Virus record (IMG/VR): IMGVR_UViG_3300034096_000909
Span: 1-38,884 of that record
Source: a virus
Direction: 5' to 3' (one strand)
DNA: 38,884 nt
The position numbers were made by a program, and so were the translations under genes. Each line of letters begins with the position of its first letter. Position 1 is the stretch's first letter. Of the stretch, positions 1 to 8,418 are shown piece after piece. The notes beneath the pieces were generated by a model that did no database searches, had not been told where the DNA came from, and saw nothing but the letters and a program-made list of their open reading frames with translations.

Positions 1-1397
1 AAGAATAGCACTTCGCCGAACTGGCCCTTTGTGTATCTGTAGTTTTCGCCGTCCTGCCCAACAGTCAGTTTTATGTTTGTGGCTGCTCTCGGCCTGTTTG
101 TTGACGTGTTGGTTGCTCCCTGCTGTGTGCCATTAATGTAAAACTTCGTGTCGTTGCCTGAGCGAGTGACCGTGATTCTGTAAAGAATATTATTTGCAGG
201 AGTCCAGCTAACGCCAAAAGTGTAATTGCTTGAAGTTGAAGTATTGTATAAAAACCCAAGCACGCCCGCGCCTGCAACGCCGGGGTTATTTAACCCGAGA
301 ATCCATTTTGGCTGAAATCCGCCGCCAGCATCTTGTCCTAATAAGTCTTGCTGTGCCGTGTTGCTGGTAAATTTTGCCCATAGGTCGATTGTATAGTCAC
401 CTGAGAACACCAATCCCCAATTTTCAGTGTTTGACACAGAAAAAAAGTCGTTGGAGCCATCGTATGATGTTGTTGAAAGCCCGTTGTGCCCGCTGGCAGG
501 TGAACGATATAAAGGCCGGTTTGCCAAAGTTGTTTGCAAGGCTGTACGACTGTTGCCTGACAGATCATTCCACTGGTAAACAGCCTGCCCATCTGTATTG
601 ACGTTGGTTGCCCCGGCGTCCGTAAACAGACTGCTTTGCTGCGAGGCATCCAGCCATAAAGCCGCACCTGAAACAGGCAAACTTAGCGGATAGGGCGCAA
701 CATAAGTCTGATCCGCCCAGCTTAACACCTGCGACTTTGTGGCGTTGTCGTGATATTGGTTGTAAACCAGAAATTCAGCCAGATCGACCTTTGCATAGCC
801 CGTATAAACCCTGCCAATCTGCCCAATCACAGGATTAGCATTAACTGGCCCGCTTGTTGAGTTTGTAACACCGTTGACTTCAATCGTGACCGTTGTGCCG
901 GTTCGCCTTGCGACAATCTCACAGAATAGACCGTTTGTTATGGCATTATTGTTGCCATAAACAATGTCGCCCGAGCCGGTAAACCAATATGTTCCTTGCA
1001 AGTAAGTGTTCAGCGAATTTAGGCTGGCTTCTGCCTCACCAAAAAAGCCGCCGCCGTTACCATCCGCCTCTCGCATGTAGCCGATCCAGTAAATCGTAAA
1101 ATCACCGGTCAGGGTCATTGATGCGAAATTGATAATGTCATCGACACCATCAAAAGAGACGGTCTGAAAGCCGCTGCCCTGATTGGTCTTTAATACTGGC
1201 TGTTTCGTGCCGGTGGCCTGCGTGGCGTGATTTGTGCCGCCTGATTTGTCGTTAAACTGAGTGACATTTGTTCCAGAGGTGACAACATCGGTTGCGGAAT
1301 ACCACCGCTGAAGGCCGGTAAGCTGCGATGGGGTAAAAGCACCACCACCACCTCCGCCTGCTGTTGCCGTTTTGCGTTGTAAGAGCTTGGCAATCAT
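1..1397 (-). CDS. LamG/concanavalin-like tail fibre tip protein, left copy, cut by window edge
   Basis: The frame is open from an ATG at 1397, which overlaps the stop of the preceding fibre gene as ATGA, to the window edge; about 24 C-terminal codons are missing by comparison with the copy at 34951-36417. Two tandem beta-sandwich units are visible, each with the run 'LQRWYSATD' or 'ALWLDAS', then 'W.D.SG..', 'SFDG..D' and a 'FTI.W' strand. This is typical of LamG/ConA-like carbohydrate-binding domains at fibre tips. After the start there is a Gly-rich linker of about seven glycines. It probably binds the host surface. The family assignment is by eye. Confidence 0.8.
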   Translation of the reverse strand, partial: MIAKLLQRKTATAGGGGGGAFTPSQLTGLQRWYSATDVVTSGTNVTQFNDKSGGTNHATQATGTKQPVLKTNQGSGFQTVSFDGVDDIINFASMTLTGDFTIYWIGYMREADGNGGGFFGEAEASLNSLNTYLQGTYWFTGSGDIVYGNNNAITNGLFCEIVARRTGTTVTIEVNGVTNSTSGPVNANPVIGQIGRVYTGYAKVDLAEFLVYNQYHDNATKSQVLSWADQTYVAPYPLSLPVSGAALWLDASQQSSLFTDAGATNVNTDGQAVYQWNDLSGNSRTALQTTLANRPLYRSPASGHNGLSTTSYDGSNDFFSVSNTENWGLVFSGDYTIDLWAKFTSNTAQQDLLGQDAGGGFQPKWILGLNNPGVAGAGVLGFLYNTSTSSNYTFGVSWTPANNILYRITVTRSGNDTKFYINGTQQGATNTSTNRPRAATNIKLTVGQDGENYRYTKGQFGEVLF

Positions 1398-2362
1398 TGA
1401 TTTTGCCCTGATACAAACGCTTTCCAGGACGTTCCGCCATCGACCGAATAAAAGACAAACGTGTCACTCTTGCCGTTGGTCGAAGTGAGCGTAGGGGCTG
1501 TGCCTGAAGGCCATTTGATCGAAGCAGGCCACGTCACTGCCCGAGCCGAGCCATCGGCTGTAAATTCCAAGGTAAAAGCCGCCGCCATCGAGCTGGTAGG
1601 CACATTCGAGATTGTCAGTGTGGTTATGGCTGCATTCAGGCTGACTTTGAAAAAATTGCTGCCAGAAAGATCAAGCGTGAGCGTGCCGCTGCTAATCGCC
1701 GGGCTGGTAAATGTTTCCCGCCAAGCCTGAAAACGTGGTTTGTCCAGAATATTACTATTGAAGTTCTGCTGGCCTGTAAATGTATTGGTCGAAAGTGTTG
1801 CATACGCTGAAAGGCTGGCTGTTGTGGCATAGCTGGAAAGGCTTGCAATCGTGGCATAAGTAGCCGATGCGTTACTGGTCGTCAGGCCATCGGTAATGCC
1901 GTATCCTGCAAGTGTCGTCGGCTTGCCGGTCAGGTTTGCATAACTGAAATTGGCCGATGGCAGATACGTTGCCGCTGCATTGGCGGTTGTCAGGTAAAGC
2001 GATAAATTCGGCGTGCCTGAAATGTTCGAATAAGTTAAGCACGAGGCCGTAATATAGCCCGATGGGTTCGTCTGCAAATAATAGGTGCTTGCCGCTGTGG
2101 TGCTAAGCAGGTAAACGCCCAGATTCGGCGTGCCGGTCAGGTCAGAATAAGCCCCCGATGTTGCCACTGTCGCAAATGTCGGTTTACCCGTGATATTCGA
2201 CCATGTAAGGCAGGAAACCGTCGCATAGTTGCCGATGGGCTGATAGGTCGATGCTGCGTTGGCAGTGGTCAGATAAACATTCAGATTCGGCAGGCCGGTT
2301 AAATCGCTGTAAAGGCCGCTGGTTGCGACTGTCGCAAGCGTGGGCTTGCCTGTCAGGTTCGC
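1..2362. repeat. Left copy of duplicated fibre-tip module
   Basis: This block matches 35024-37382 in the same orientation at roughly nine bases in ten, with one 3-base indel (an extra codon in the left Gly-rich linker). It covers the whole tip gene as far as the window shows it and the C-terminal part of the fibre gene. The match fades abruptly near 2362, where the N-terminal parts of the two fibre proteins stop resembling each other. Confidence 0.9.
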
Positions 2363-2563
2363 CCAAGTGTTATTGGCAATCGTCTGATAAACGGTCAGGT
2401 TGGGCGTGCCGGGAAGGTTGCCGTAATTGATCGAGACGTTGCCCGTCATGTTATTGACGGCTGTTACCATCGCCGTTCGATCATCCTGAAGGATCGTTAC
2501 GGAAAGGGGCGGAATGACGATCTGATCCGGCGAATTTGCCAGAATAACGATTGGGTCAGGCAT
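1394..2563 (-). CDS. Repeat-built tail fibre protein, left copy
   Basis: About 389 residues from ATG 2563, which has a strong 'GGGGG' Shine-Dalgarno run just upstream and overlaps the stop of the preceding gene. A longer frame to 2599 exists but is less likely. The centre consists of repeats of about 25-30 residues of the form 'YSNITGTPNL..YLTTANAA.TYLP', as in trimeric fibre shafts. The C-terminal 110 residues ('TLTLDLSGSNFFKVSLN', 'FTLEFTADG', 'VFYSVDGGTSW') look like a beta-rich tip. It is shorter than its paralogue at 36414-38069: the N-terminal, virion-proximal part differs and lacks the collagen-like segment. Confidence 0.82.
   Translation of the reverse strand: MPDPIVILANSPDQIVIPPLSVTILQDDRTAMVTAVNNMTGNVSINYGNLPGTPNLTVYQTIANNTWANLTGKPTLATVATSGLYSDLTGLPNLNVYLTTANAASTYQPIGNYATVSCLTWSNITGKPTFATVATSGAYSDLTGTPNLGVYLLSTTAASTYYLQTNPSGYITASCLTYSNISGTPNLSLYLTTANAAATYLPSANFSYANLTGKPTTLAGYGITDGLTTSNASATYATIASLSSYATTASLSAYATLSTNTFTGQQNFNSNILDKPRFQAWRETFTSPAISSGTLTLDLSGSNFFKVSLNAAITTLTISNVPTSSMAAAFTLEFTADGSARAVTWPASIKWPSGTAPTLTSTNGKSDTFVFYSVDGGTSWKAFVSGQNQ
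1880..2400 (-). repeat. Shaft repeats of the left fibre gene
   Basis: Degenerate in-frame repeats of about 75-90 bases encode the alternating motifs 'ANLTGKP', 'ATVATSGLYSDLTGLPNL' and 'YLTTANAASTY'. The same array, slightly diverged, lies at 36910-37420. Repeats of this kind change copy number easily by slippage or recombination. Confidence 0.75.
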
Positions 2564-2924
2564 TGCAGCCCCCTTTGCACAAGGCAACGGCTGGGCCAAT
2601 AATTATCGTTCGCTTGTAATTGCCTGCGTCGGTCATGCCCAGTTCCCAGCCGTGGCAACCTTCAGGCACATTGGCCGTAAGTTCTCGCGAAAAGGCCGGG
2701 GCTATCGTGCCATTGGCTGCACTGATTACCGAAACATTGCCTGTAAACACCTGACCGTTTACAAGCAAATTGGCCTCAAACTGATACCCCGTAATATTGA
2801 CCGGAACATTCGTCGTGATGTTATTGGCCGTAACCGGCGTCGTAATCTGGAAAGCCAGCGTGACGTTGTTGCCGGGGTAGAACTCAATTCCTCGGGTTGC
2901 GGCGGTTTGTTTCCATTTACTCAT
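2556..2924 (-). CDS. BppU-like N-terminal fibre/baseplate anchor protein
   Basis: 122 residues; ATG 2924 overlaps the end of the portal gene by 8 bases. The pattern 'GNNVTLAFQITTPV...NITGYQFEANLLVNG', followed by 'SAANGTIAPAFSRELT' and an aromatic 'HGWEL' strand, resembles the small beta-sandwich at the N-terminus of BppU-type baseplate proteins. Its place between portal and fibre matches the unrelated-looking but similarly folded 38062-38406 in the right module. It probably anchors the fibre. There is no catalytic motif. Confidence 0.55.
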   Translation of the reverse strand: MSKWKQTAATRGIEFYPGNNVTLAFQITTPVTANNITTNVPVNITGYQFEANLLVNGQVFTGNVSVISAANGTIAPAFSRELTANVPEGCHGWELGMTDAGNYKRTIIIGPAVALCKGGCNA

Positions 2925-4548
2925 TTTCGCCGCCCTCTTCGGTCATTTCTTCCGGCTCTTCTTCTGTCTGCCCTTCTGTGCCCGCTTCCGTTTCCGTTGG
3001 CTCTTCCGGCATAGTCTCAGGCTGAATGGGCTGGCCTGTAAGCGGGTCAACCTGAGGCGCGATTTGAGCCAGGTAAGCAGCTTGACGCGCCTTTTGCTCA
3101 AAATGCTCCAATGCCTCTTCTTCCGTTGCTCCGGTCATCTGCATGTAAACTTGAACCGGGCCTGAGATTTCGTTGACCATCTCAAACTGCAAATGCTGAT
3201 CAAAATCCGGTCCTGGTCGATTCTTTGTTAAGGGCGGCCAATCAATTGAGAGCTCAAAATCATTGATGGCTTGCGTAATAGCCGGCACATTGCCCAGCCA
3301 GGCATTGACCGTCATTAGCGTCACCAAGGCTAAATCGCGTTCGGTCTCTTCGAGTAGCTCTTGGCGCGCTTCGCATTCTTCAATAATTGGCAGTTGCTCG
3401 GAAATGATTGCTACTCCGCTGGTAGCCGCGTTGCTCTTATTCCGCCAGGCTTCAGCCGGTACACCGTGCATTTCGCCTTCAAGGTCAAGAAATGTATCCA
3501 GCTCTTCCCGATCTGCTGCAAGGTAGCTCAGGTCCGCTACAGTGGCCTCAATCGATGGCCCCTCAATTCCATCACCGATGATGTCATGAAGGCCAGGCAG
3601 CTTCACCACGTCGCCGGCAACGTACCGATCCGGTATTTTGAACGTGTCGGCAATGTTTCGGCCAAAAAGGATCGGCCGCGTCCAGAGTGTGTCATCGGCA
3701 ATCTTCGTTAGCCTGGCGTTCGCATGGTCATTAATGCGCATCAGTTCCGGGCCTGGTGCCCAGCCCCAAAATTCTTTGGTTGGTGCTTCCCACCACAAAA
3801 ACGCGAAAGGAACCAGCCCAAGAAAGTTATCTTCAACCGAAACCGGCTCAAATGTCCGCGTGCCACGAGTGTTAGTCGATCCGTCCCATTTTTTGGTGCG
3901 GTAAACTGCAAAAGTCTCGGGCGTCCAGAGTCGGCAACGTGTCTGATTATCGTATCGGTCGATGGTTGCCACTGCCCAGGGCGTTAGGGGCTCATCAGGG
4001 CTACACCACACACAAAACTCATCAGGTGCCCACAAACGAAAATTAACGGCCGGCCTGGCAAGTGATAGCGTTGCCTGCGATTGTTCCTGGTTTACCTGCC
4101 CGTCTAAGGACATGCCAGGCTGATTCAGCTCTACCTGAATTGCACTCACCCCGCCCAAGGCCGCAAACTTCAAGGCCGCTTTCAGTTTTGGATTAATCCG
4201 ACCTTTGTTGTAAAGCATTTCCAGATAGCCGGTTGCGTCTGGATTATCTTTGATCTTGCGGACCGGGTTGCTCATGTAATGCCGACGAATCTTGGCATTA
4301 ATGATCGACCGGACAAACGGAATGGACCGCCTTACCAAATCTTCATTATGCACGCCCAGGCGGTGCGGGTAATCTTCCTGATAGGGCTGAAAATTGCCCT
4401 CGTAGAAGTCTCTCACCGTCCGCGCCCGGTCAAGGCGCGGTTGTTCGTTTTTCAGGCCTTCACGGATTTCCTTGTCAATTGCCGCGAAGTTTGCCGGCGT
4501 GGCTGACGTGGTGAAAACAGAGAGATTTCCCAAAATCCCGAGATTCAT
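2917..4548 (-). CDS. Phage portal protein (SPP1/P22-like, not HK97-type)
   Basis: 543 residues directly after terL (ATGA overlap). The opening ('TVRDFYEGNFQPYQED', 'RRSIPFVRSIINAKIRR') and the helical core ('SGVAIISEQLPIIEECEARQELL', then 'ERDLALVTLMTVNAWLG') fit large portal subunits that form the dodecameric DNA channel. The C-terminus is very acidic and Pro/Glu-rich ('ETEAGTEGQTEEEPEEMTEE'). The size and the position after the terminases agree. A second, clearly different portal C-terminus lies at the right edge. Confidence 0.85.
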   Translation of the reverse strand: MNLGILGNLSVFTTSATPANFAAIDKEIREGLKNEQPRLDRARTVRDFYEGNFQPYQEDYPHRLGVHNEDLVRRSIPFVRSIINAKIRRHYMSNPVRKIKDNPDATGYLEMLYNKGRINPKLKAALKFAALGGVSAIQVELNQPGMSLDGQVNQEQSQATLSLARPAVNFRLWAPDEFCVWCSPDEPLTPWAVATIDRYDNQTRCRLWTPETFAVYRTKKWDGSTNTRGTRTFEPVSVEDNFLGLVPFAFLWWEAPTKEFWGWAPGPELMRINDHANARLTKIADDTLWTRPILFGRNIADTFKIPDRYVAGDVVKLPGLHDIIGDGIEGPSIEATVADLSYLAADREELDTFLDLEGEMHGVPAEAWRNKSNAATSGVAIISEQLPIIEECEARQELLEETERDLALVTLMTVNAWLGNVPAITQAINDFELSIDWPPLTKNRPGPDFDQHLQFEMVNEISGPVQVYMQMTGATEEEALEHFEQKARQAAYLAQIAPQVDPLTGQPIQPETMPEEPTETEAGTEGQTEEEPEEMTEEGGENE

Positions 4549-5855
4549 GCGTCCACCATCACAAACGACATAATCAGGGCATCGGCCAGGTCAGGGCTTC
4601 GCCCGATTCGGCTTCTGATCTTTTCTTTTTCGGTCAGTTTCAACTTGTCTTTTCCTGTGATCTCATACGTGAAAGCCTGCAATTCCCCTCGCATCTCACT
4701 CGCCATGTGCGCCGGGATCACAAACGGAATTGGTTGCGTGTTTTGGTCTAGCCGCTGCCTCAGTCGCCAGGCCGCCGCTGTTTTCAAGTTTTCGAACCGC
4801 TTTTCAAAGCCCTTTGCCGCTGCCCCGCCCTGAAATCCGGTGGCGCCATGCAAGCCTGCAAGCTCCAGGTATTTCTTAAATCCCTCGCCTAATCCTGAGT
4901 GGTCATATACCACCCTGGCCGGCCGAATTTTGAAGCGGTCAAACTGCGTTTTTGCCCGTGCCGCCGTCTCTTCCATGCTCCATTGGTTTGACCATTCCAT
5001 AAACAAAACTTGCCGCTGGTCACGTACCAAAATCACGGACCTATCACCACCGCGGCCGGCTGCCAGGTCGATTGTTAAAGCCGGGTCTGATCGGTATTCA
5101 CCGTCAACCTTGCTGAAAACGGCCCGGTCAATCCAATCACGCGGGTAAAGCTGCCCCTCTGCGCTGTCTGGAAACTCTGCCAAAACGTGCGACTGCCACC
5201 ATATCGAATCTTCGCCATAATCCCGCCGTCTGTCATCCAGCCAATCAAGCCCGACAAAGCCGTCTGGGCTCCGCCTCTGCCCTGCCTTGATCGCTGGTGA
5301 CTCCGTTGAAGGTATTTTGATTAATACCGTTGCCGGGTCAGGCTCGATCAGTTGCCGTTGGCACATCTCATAAAACGGGCCGTCAGGTCGAATCGGGTTG
5401 CCCAGGTAGATTCTTTTTTCCGGGTCCCAAGAGTTAATTGCGGCCTGCTTATCGGCTGTAAGAGCGCTTGATTCATCGACCAGCGCGAGCAGCTTTTCAC
5501 CGTGATAGCCCGATGCCGCTTCAATGTTGTCTGGGTTAATCCCCGTACAAAACCAGTCTTTCCCAAGCTCAAGCGTGGGCGGCTTTTGCAGATCGCGGGC
5601 CTGCCCGTTAAGTTCGGAAGCGTAGTAAGCCCCGAAAATATTGGCCCACAAGATACGGATGAGCTGGTCAAATGTCGGCCCCGTCGTGACTACTTTTGAG
5701 CCCTGGAACGAAAACAGATACCAAAGCGCGATACCCGCCCCTAAAAACGACTTGCCGACACCGTTACCCGCTGGAACCAGAATCGTTCTTATTTTCGGGT
5801 CCGCTGCTGCCCTGCAAATCTCTATCTGCTTCGTCCAATACGGCTTCCGATTCAA
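4545..5855 (-). CDS. terL: Terminase large subunit (packaging ATPase/nuclease)
   Basis: 436 residues from a TTG. Walker A is 'AGNGVGKS' at residues 29-36 and Walker B is 'LLALVDE' at 121-127. The nuclease half shows 'LTIDLAAGRGGDRS' near residue 235, 'VVYDHSGLGEG', and a C-terminal 'RSPDLADALIMSF' acidic site. The protein translocates DNA through the portal and cuts concatemers. The frame stays open and coding-like for 43 more codons upstream, to a TAG at 5987-5985. That stretch contains no ATG, GTG or TTG; only ATT 5984 and CTG 5981 lie at its head. The true start is therefore uncertain. Confidence 0.92.
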   Translation of the reverse strand: MNRKPYWTKQIEICRAAADPKIRTILVPAGNGVGKSFLGAGIALWYLFSFQGSKVVTTGPTFDQLIRILWANIFGAYYASELNGQARDLQKPPTLELGKDWFCTGINPDNIEAASGYHGEKLLALVDESSALTADKQAAINSWDPEKRIYLGNPIRPDGPFYEMCQRQLIEPDPATVLIKIPSTESPAIKAGQRRSPDGFVGLDWLDDRRRDYGEDSIWWQSHVLAEFPDSAEGQLYPRDWIDRAVFSKVDGEYRSDPALTIDLAAGRGGDRSVILVRDQRQVLFMEWSNQWSMEETAARAKTQFDRFKIRPARVVYDHSGLGEGFKKYLELAGLHGATGFQGGAAAKGFEKRFENLKTAAAWRLRQRLDQNTQPIPFVIPAHMASEMRGELQAFTYEITGKDKLKLTEKEKIRSRIGRSPDLADALIMSFVMVDA

Positions 5856-6423
5856 TACTTCCAGATTGAACCGCGTTGGACTGGTCTTGTAAGCCGAGTA
5901 GTCTTTCCGGGTCCTGGCTTGTTTTGACGCTTCGAATTCGGCCGCTTGCTTTCTGAGGTAGGCTGCGTAGTTGGTGTTCAGAATCTAGCGTCCCCAGCCC
6001 GATTAACTCGAATGTTTGCCGCAAAATAGCAACGTGTTTTTGCAGCTCGCCGGCTTCAAGCCCTGCCAGGTTGCGGTTTTGAATTGCTTCAAGGTGCCTT
6101 ATCGCTTCTTCGAGAACGATTTCCCGGCCCTTGATCCGCTTCTTTGCTAAAACGGCTTGCTCTCGGTGCAGCCGTTGCCGGATTGCTTCGTCTTGTTTTT
6201 CCTGCTTATGGTGGTCAAAAGCTAGCGCCCGGGCTTTCCAGTTGTGGTTTTTGCTAATTATTCCAGCATTTGTATTACTTGCTGGGACTGGCGATTTTTC
6301 AGAATAGGCGGCTACGGCCTTGCGTATGCTTCGAGTGCCTTTAAGTGCCAGATACGCTTCAAAGAGCTTGTAGGCATATTCCGATTCATCTTCTTGACGG
6401 TGCCAGGGTCGCTTTACTGGCAT
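5764..6423 (-). CDS. terS: Terminase small subunit (DNA recognition)
   Basis: 219 residues; the ATG at 6423 overlaps the previous stop as TAATG. The N-terminal 70 residues ('SEYAYKLFEAYLALKGTRSIRKAVAAY', 'ISKNHNWKARALAFDHHKQ') have the helix-turn-helix and 'W..RA.A.D' pattern of small terminases. A long charged helix for oligomerisation follows, up to 'LRQTFELIGLGTL'. The last 75 residues lie over the upstream open frame of terL and are low in complexity, so part of this tail may simply be overlap. Confidence 0.78.
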   Translation of the reverse strand: MPVKRPWHRQEDESEYAYKLFEAYLALKGTRSIRKAVAAYSEKSPVPASNTNAGIISKNHNWKARALAFDHHKQEKQDEAIRQRLHREQAVLAKKRIKGREIVLEEAIRHLEAIQNRNLAGLEAGELQKHVAILRQTFELIGLGTLDSEHQLRSLPQKASGRIRSVKTSQDPERLLGLQDQSNAVQSGSIESEAVLDEADRDLQGSSGPENKNDSGSSG

Positions 6424-6941
6424 TACTTGCGGCCCTTAAGGCTCTCAATTGCGGCTCTGCCTGGGTCGGCTCCGCGTCGCCCGCTTCCTGGCCGCCTGAC
6501 GCTTGCCCGCTGCAATCGCTGGGCATTGGCTCTTGCCTGGATTGCCAGGCTGGTGAAAAGTCGCGATTTTGCCACGTTGGCATTTAGCGTTTTCAGCGCC
6601 ACCGTGATTAATCGCTCAAGTGGCATTGATGCCCTGGTGCAAGCAATGCACAGGGCAAATTGGCTCTTTTGCGTTGCCAGCTTGCGGCCATTATCGCAGA
6701 TTTTACAGGGCTGATAAGGTGCCGGCTCTTTCCAGCCCTCAGCGCTTTCCATCCCTACCAGCGAAAGGCCCTGGCCTCTCACGGCCTTGGCTATGGTTTT
6801 ATCGGCTATGTTTTCGGCTTGATCTTCGGTAATCGGTATTTCTGAACACAATGAATCTAGCTTATCTTGACAATAATAAGCCGAAAAATTTTTGTCAAGA
6901 GCGGTTTGTAACTCTAGCGGAGACAAGTAGATAGTTTTCAT
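6423..6941 (-). CDS. Zinc-finger protein of unknown function
   Basis: 172 residues starting 'MKTIYLSPLELQTALDKNF', with an 'AAGGA' ribosome site. A four-cysteine knuckle ('CKICDNGRK' and 'CIACTRASMP') sits near residues 80-100 and a very basic C-terminus follows ('RRPGSGRRGADPGR'). It probably binds nucleic acid. Its place immediately before terS suggests a role in late regulation or in packaging. Family not recognised. Confidence 0.6.
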   Translation of the reverse strand: MKTIYLSPLELQTALDKNFSAYYCQDKLDSLCSEIPITEDQAENIADKTIAKAVRGQGLSLVGMESAEGWKEPAPYQPCKICDNGRKLATQKSQFALCIACTRASMPLERLITVALKTLNANVAKSRLFTSLAIQARANAQRLQRASVRRPGSGRRGADPGRAAIESLKGRK

Positions 6942-6951
6942 CGCTGTTCCT

Positions 6952-7203
6952 TCAGTTGGTGCGCCTGTTTTCCTGCATCCAGCTAATTGTTGATTCCAGC
7001 TCGTTTATTCTGTTTCTCAGGTCATTTTCAACCAGGTCTCTTCGTTTTTTCTCCTTCCTGCCTGCATCAAGCATTTCGGCAATCGTGGCTCGCAATTGGC
7101 TTTCAGCGGCCTTGGCTGATTCGTAATCGACATCCTTCTCACGATCAAAACCGACGCGGCTTTTGCAGCTCGGGCAGGTTGCAAAAATTGGTTCTCGGCT
7201 CAT
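6952..7203 (-). CDS. Small zinc-ribbon plus coiled-coil protein
   Basis: 83 residues, ATGA overlap with the preceding gene. The N-terminal 'CPSCKSRVGF' looks like half a zinc ribbon (only one CxxC). From about residue 28 to the end it is a charged amphipathic helix. Unrecognised; possibly a dimeric nucleic-acid or protein adaptor. Confidence 0.55.
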   Translation of the reverse strand: MSREPIFATCPSCKSRVGFDREKDVDYESAKAAESQLRATIAEMLDAGRKEKKRRDLVENDLRNRINELESTISWMQENRRTN

Positions 7204-7460
7204 TCTGCTTGCCCCTTCCAGTGTTCTTCACCCTCTGTAAAAACCAGAATATGCCCGAACGGTGTCTTTTTTAATCTCCCGTCGCGATAGCGCTCGCAAT
7301 ACACCGGTGGGCTGACAATCCCGACCTCAATGAGTGCGTTGGCAATCTTTTCAATCGGGATTGCCTGGTAATCATTCAGGAACCGCCCAAAATCGGCGTC
7401 CATTAATTCGGCGAACTTTTCCGCCTGTTGTTTGGTGATAGATTCAGGCTTGATCGGCAT
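7200..7460 (-). CDS. Hypothetical phage protein
   Basis: 86 residues from ATG 7460 with an 'AGGGG' ribosome site; it overlaps the end of the upstream gene by 17 bases. The protein is mixed helix/strand ('ESITKQQAEKFAELMDADFGRFL', then 'YCERYRDGRLKKTPFGHILVF'). No domain recognised. It is part of the continuous early operon. Confidence 0.55.
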   Translation of the reverse strand: MPIKPESITKQQAEKFAELMDADFGRFLNDYQAIPIEKIANALIEVGIVSPPVYCERYRDGRLKKTPFGHILVFTEGEEHWKGQAE

Positions 7461-8109
7461 TATTAACCCCTTTGGTCACGAAATCAATTTCACTACCAGA
7501 CAACGGTACGACTTCACACATGCAGAATTTCGGCTGATTACCGCAGTTTGGGCATTCAAGCTCTTCCAGCCTGTCCCTCAACCGCTCAATCTCTTTCCTC
7601 TGCTCTGCCGCATGCTCGATCATCCTTGTGGAAAGCAGTTTTTGCTCGTCATATCGTTCTTTTAATCGTTTACTTTCATCTACCAGTGCCAGCACCACAT
7701 CGGGCGTTGCGATCTGCTCAAAACTAGCCTTGTCAGACATTAAATCGCGTCTAAACATCGCAATGATGCCATAAGCCTCGCACACCTTATCGAAAACGCC
7801 CGTTGTCAGGTCTTTTTTGCCATTTAACCAGCCGCCCAGAGTGGTTTTGGGTACACCTGTAACACGGCTTATTTCCGCAAGAGTGCCTGACTTTTCTAAT
7901 ACAAAATTGCGGACATGCTCAGACAGTCCAGAGCTCAATTTATTACCACTGCTTTCCAGCATTTCCAGCCTTTGCGTTTTAAAATCAATTAGCTTCCAAA
8001 CAATATCTAAAAATGGATTCAATGGCCCATCACAGATATCGTAATCGATTTCAAGCACCGCCTTTAGTTTTTCAATATCACTTTTTAGCTTGGCAATTTC
8101 TTCGCTCAT
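7444..8109 (-). CDS. HTH and coiled-coil putative regulator with C-terminal zinc knuckle
   Basis: 221 residues from ATG 8109 (ribosome site 'AAGGGG'); an alternative GTG at 8178 would add 23 residues. The centre has an HTH_3-like segment: 'FVLEKSGTLAEISRVTGVP' followed by 'KTTLGGWLNGKKDLTTGVFD'. A coiled coil follows ('RYDEQKLLSTRMIEHAAEQRK'), then a cysteine knuckle 'CPNCGNQPKFCMC'. A DNA-binding regulator seems likely. It lies far from the divergent promoter pair and so is not an obvious CI-type repressor. Confidence 0.65.
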   Translation of the reverse strand: MSEEIAKLKSDIEKLKAVLEIDYDICDGPLNPFLDIVWKLIDFKTQRLEMLESSGNKLSSGLSEHVRNFVLEKSGTLAEISRVTGVPKTTLGGWLNGKKDLTTGVFDKVCEAYGIIAMFRRDLMSDKASFEQIATPDVVLALVDESKRLKERYDEQKLLSTRMIEHAAEQRKEIERLRDRLEELECPNCGNQPKFCMCEVVPLSGSEIDFVTKGVNNADQA

Positions 8110-8196
8110 TGCTTTCCCCTTGAAATATCGGGCGTCCGTGCCCTCTTGCGGTTGCAACCATTCCTTTACCGCTGCCACTGCCCTACCAAGTGGCTT

Positions 8197-8418
8197 TCAC
8201 GCTTGAAATTTCGTCAGTCTAGCCGTTGTATCAATGCCCTGTTTTTTCAGCCCTGCCAGCACTGTTTGACGGAATTCTTCGCCCTTGGCAAGTGCTGATG
8301 ATTCTTCGTAATTGAGCCGAATCGGCCCCTGGGCGGATCGGTCGATAATATCATCGATAATCCGCCGTTGTTCACGTATTACCTGGCAGGATTGTAGCAG
8401 CGTCGTTTGTTCGTTCAT
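8197..8418 (-). CDS. Small helical hypothetical protein
   Basis: 73 residues, predicted mostly helical; ATG 8418 overlaps the previous stop (ATGA). Rich in Arg, Glu and Ile with no recognisable domain. An 87-base gap (8110-8196) separates it from the following gene unless that gene starts at GTG 8178. Confidence 0.5.
   Translation of the reverse strand: MNEQTTLLQSCQVIREQRRIIDDIIDRSAQGPIRLNYEESSALAKGEEFRQTVLAGLKKQGIDTTARLTKFQA

Noticed and set aside
1-2362. Window ends taken as a terminal redundancy of one circular genome
   Set aside because: The two blocks differ at roughly one base in ten, and beyond the break the fibre N-termini, anchors and portals are different.
7444-8109. HTH protein as the CI-type lysogeny repressor
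   Set aside because: It lies deep inside the early operon, without its own promoter or operators, and has a zinc knuckle instead of a cleavage domain.
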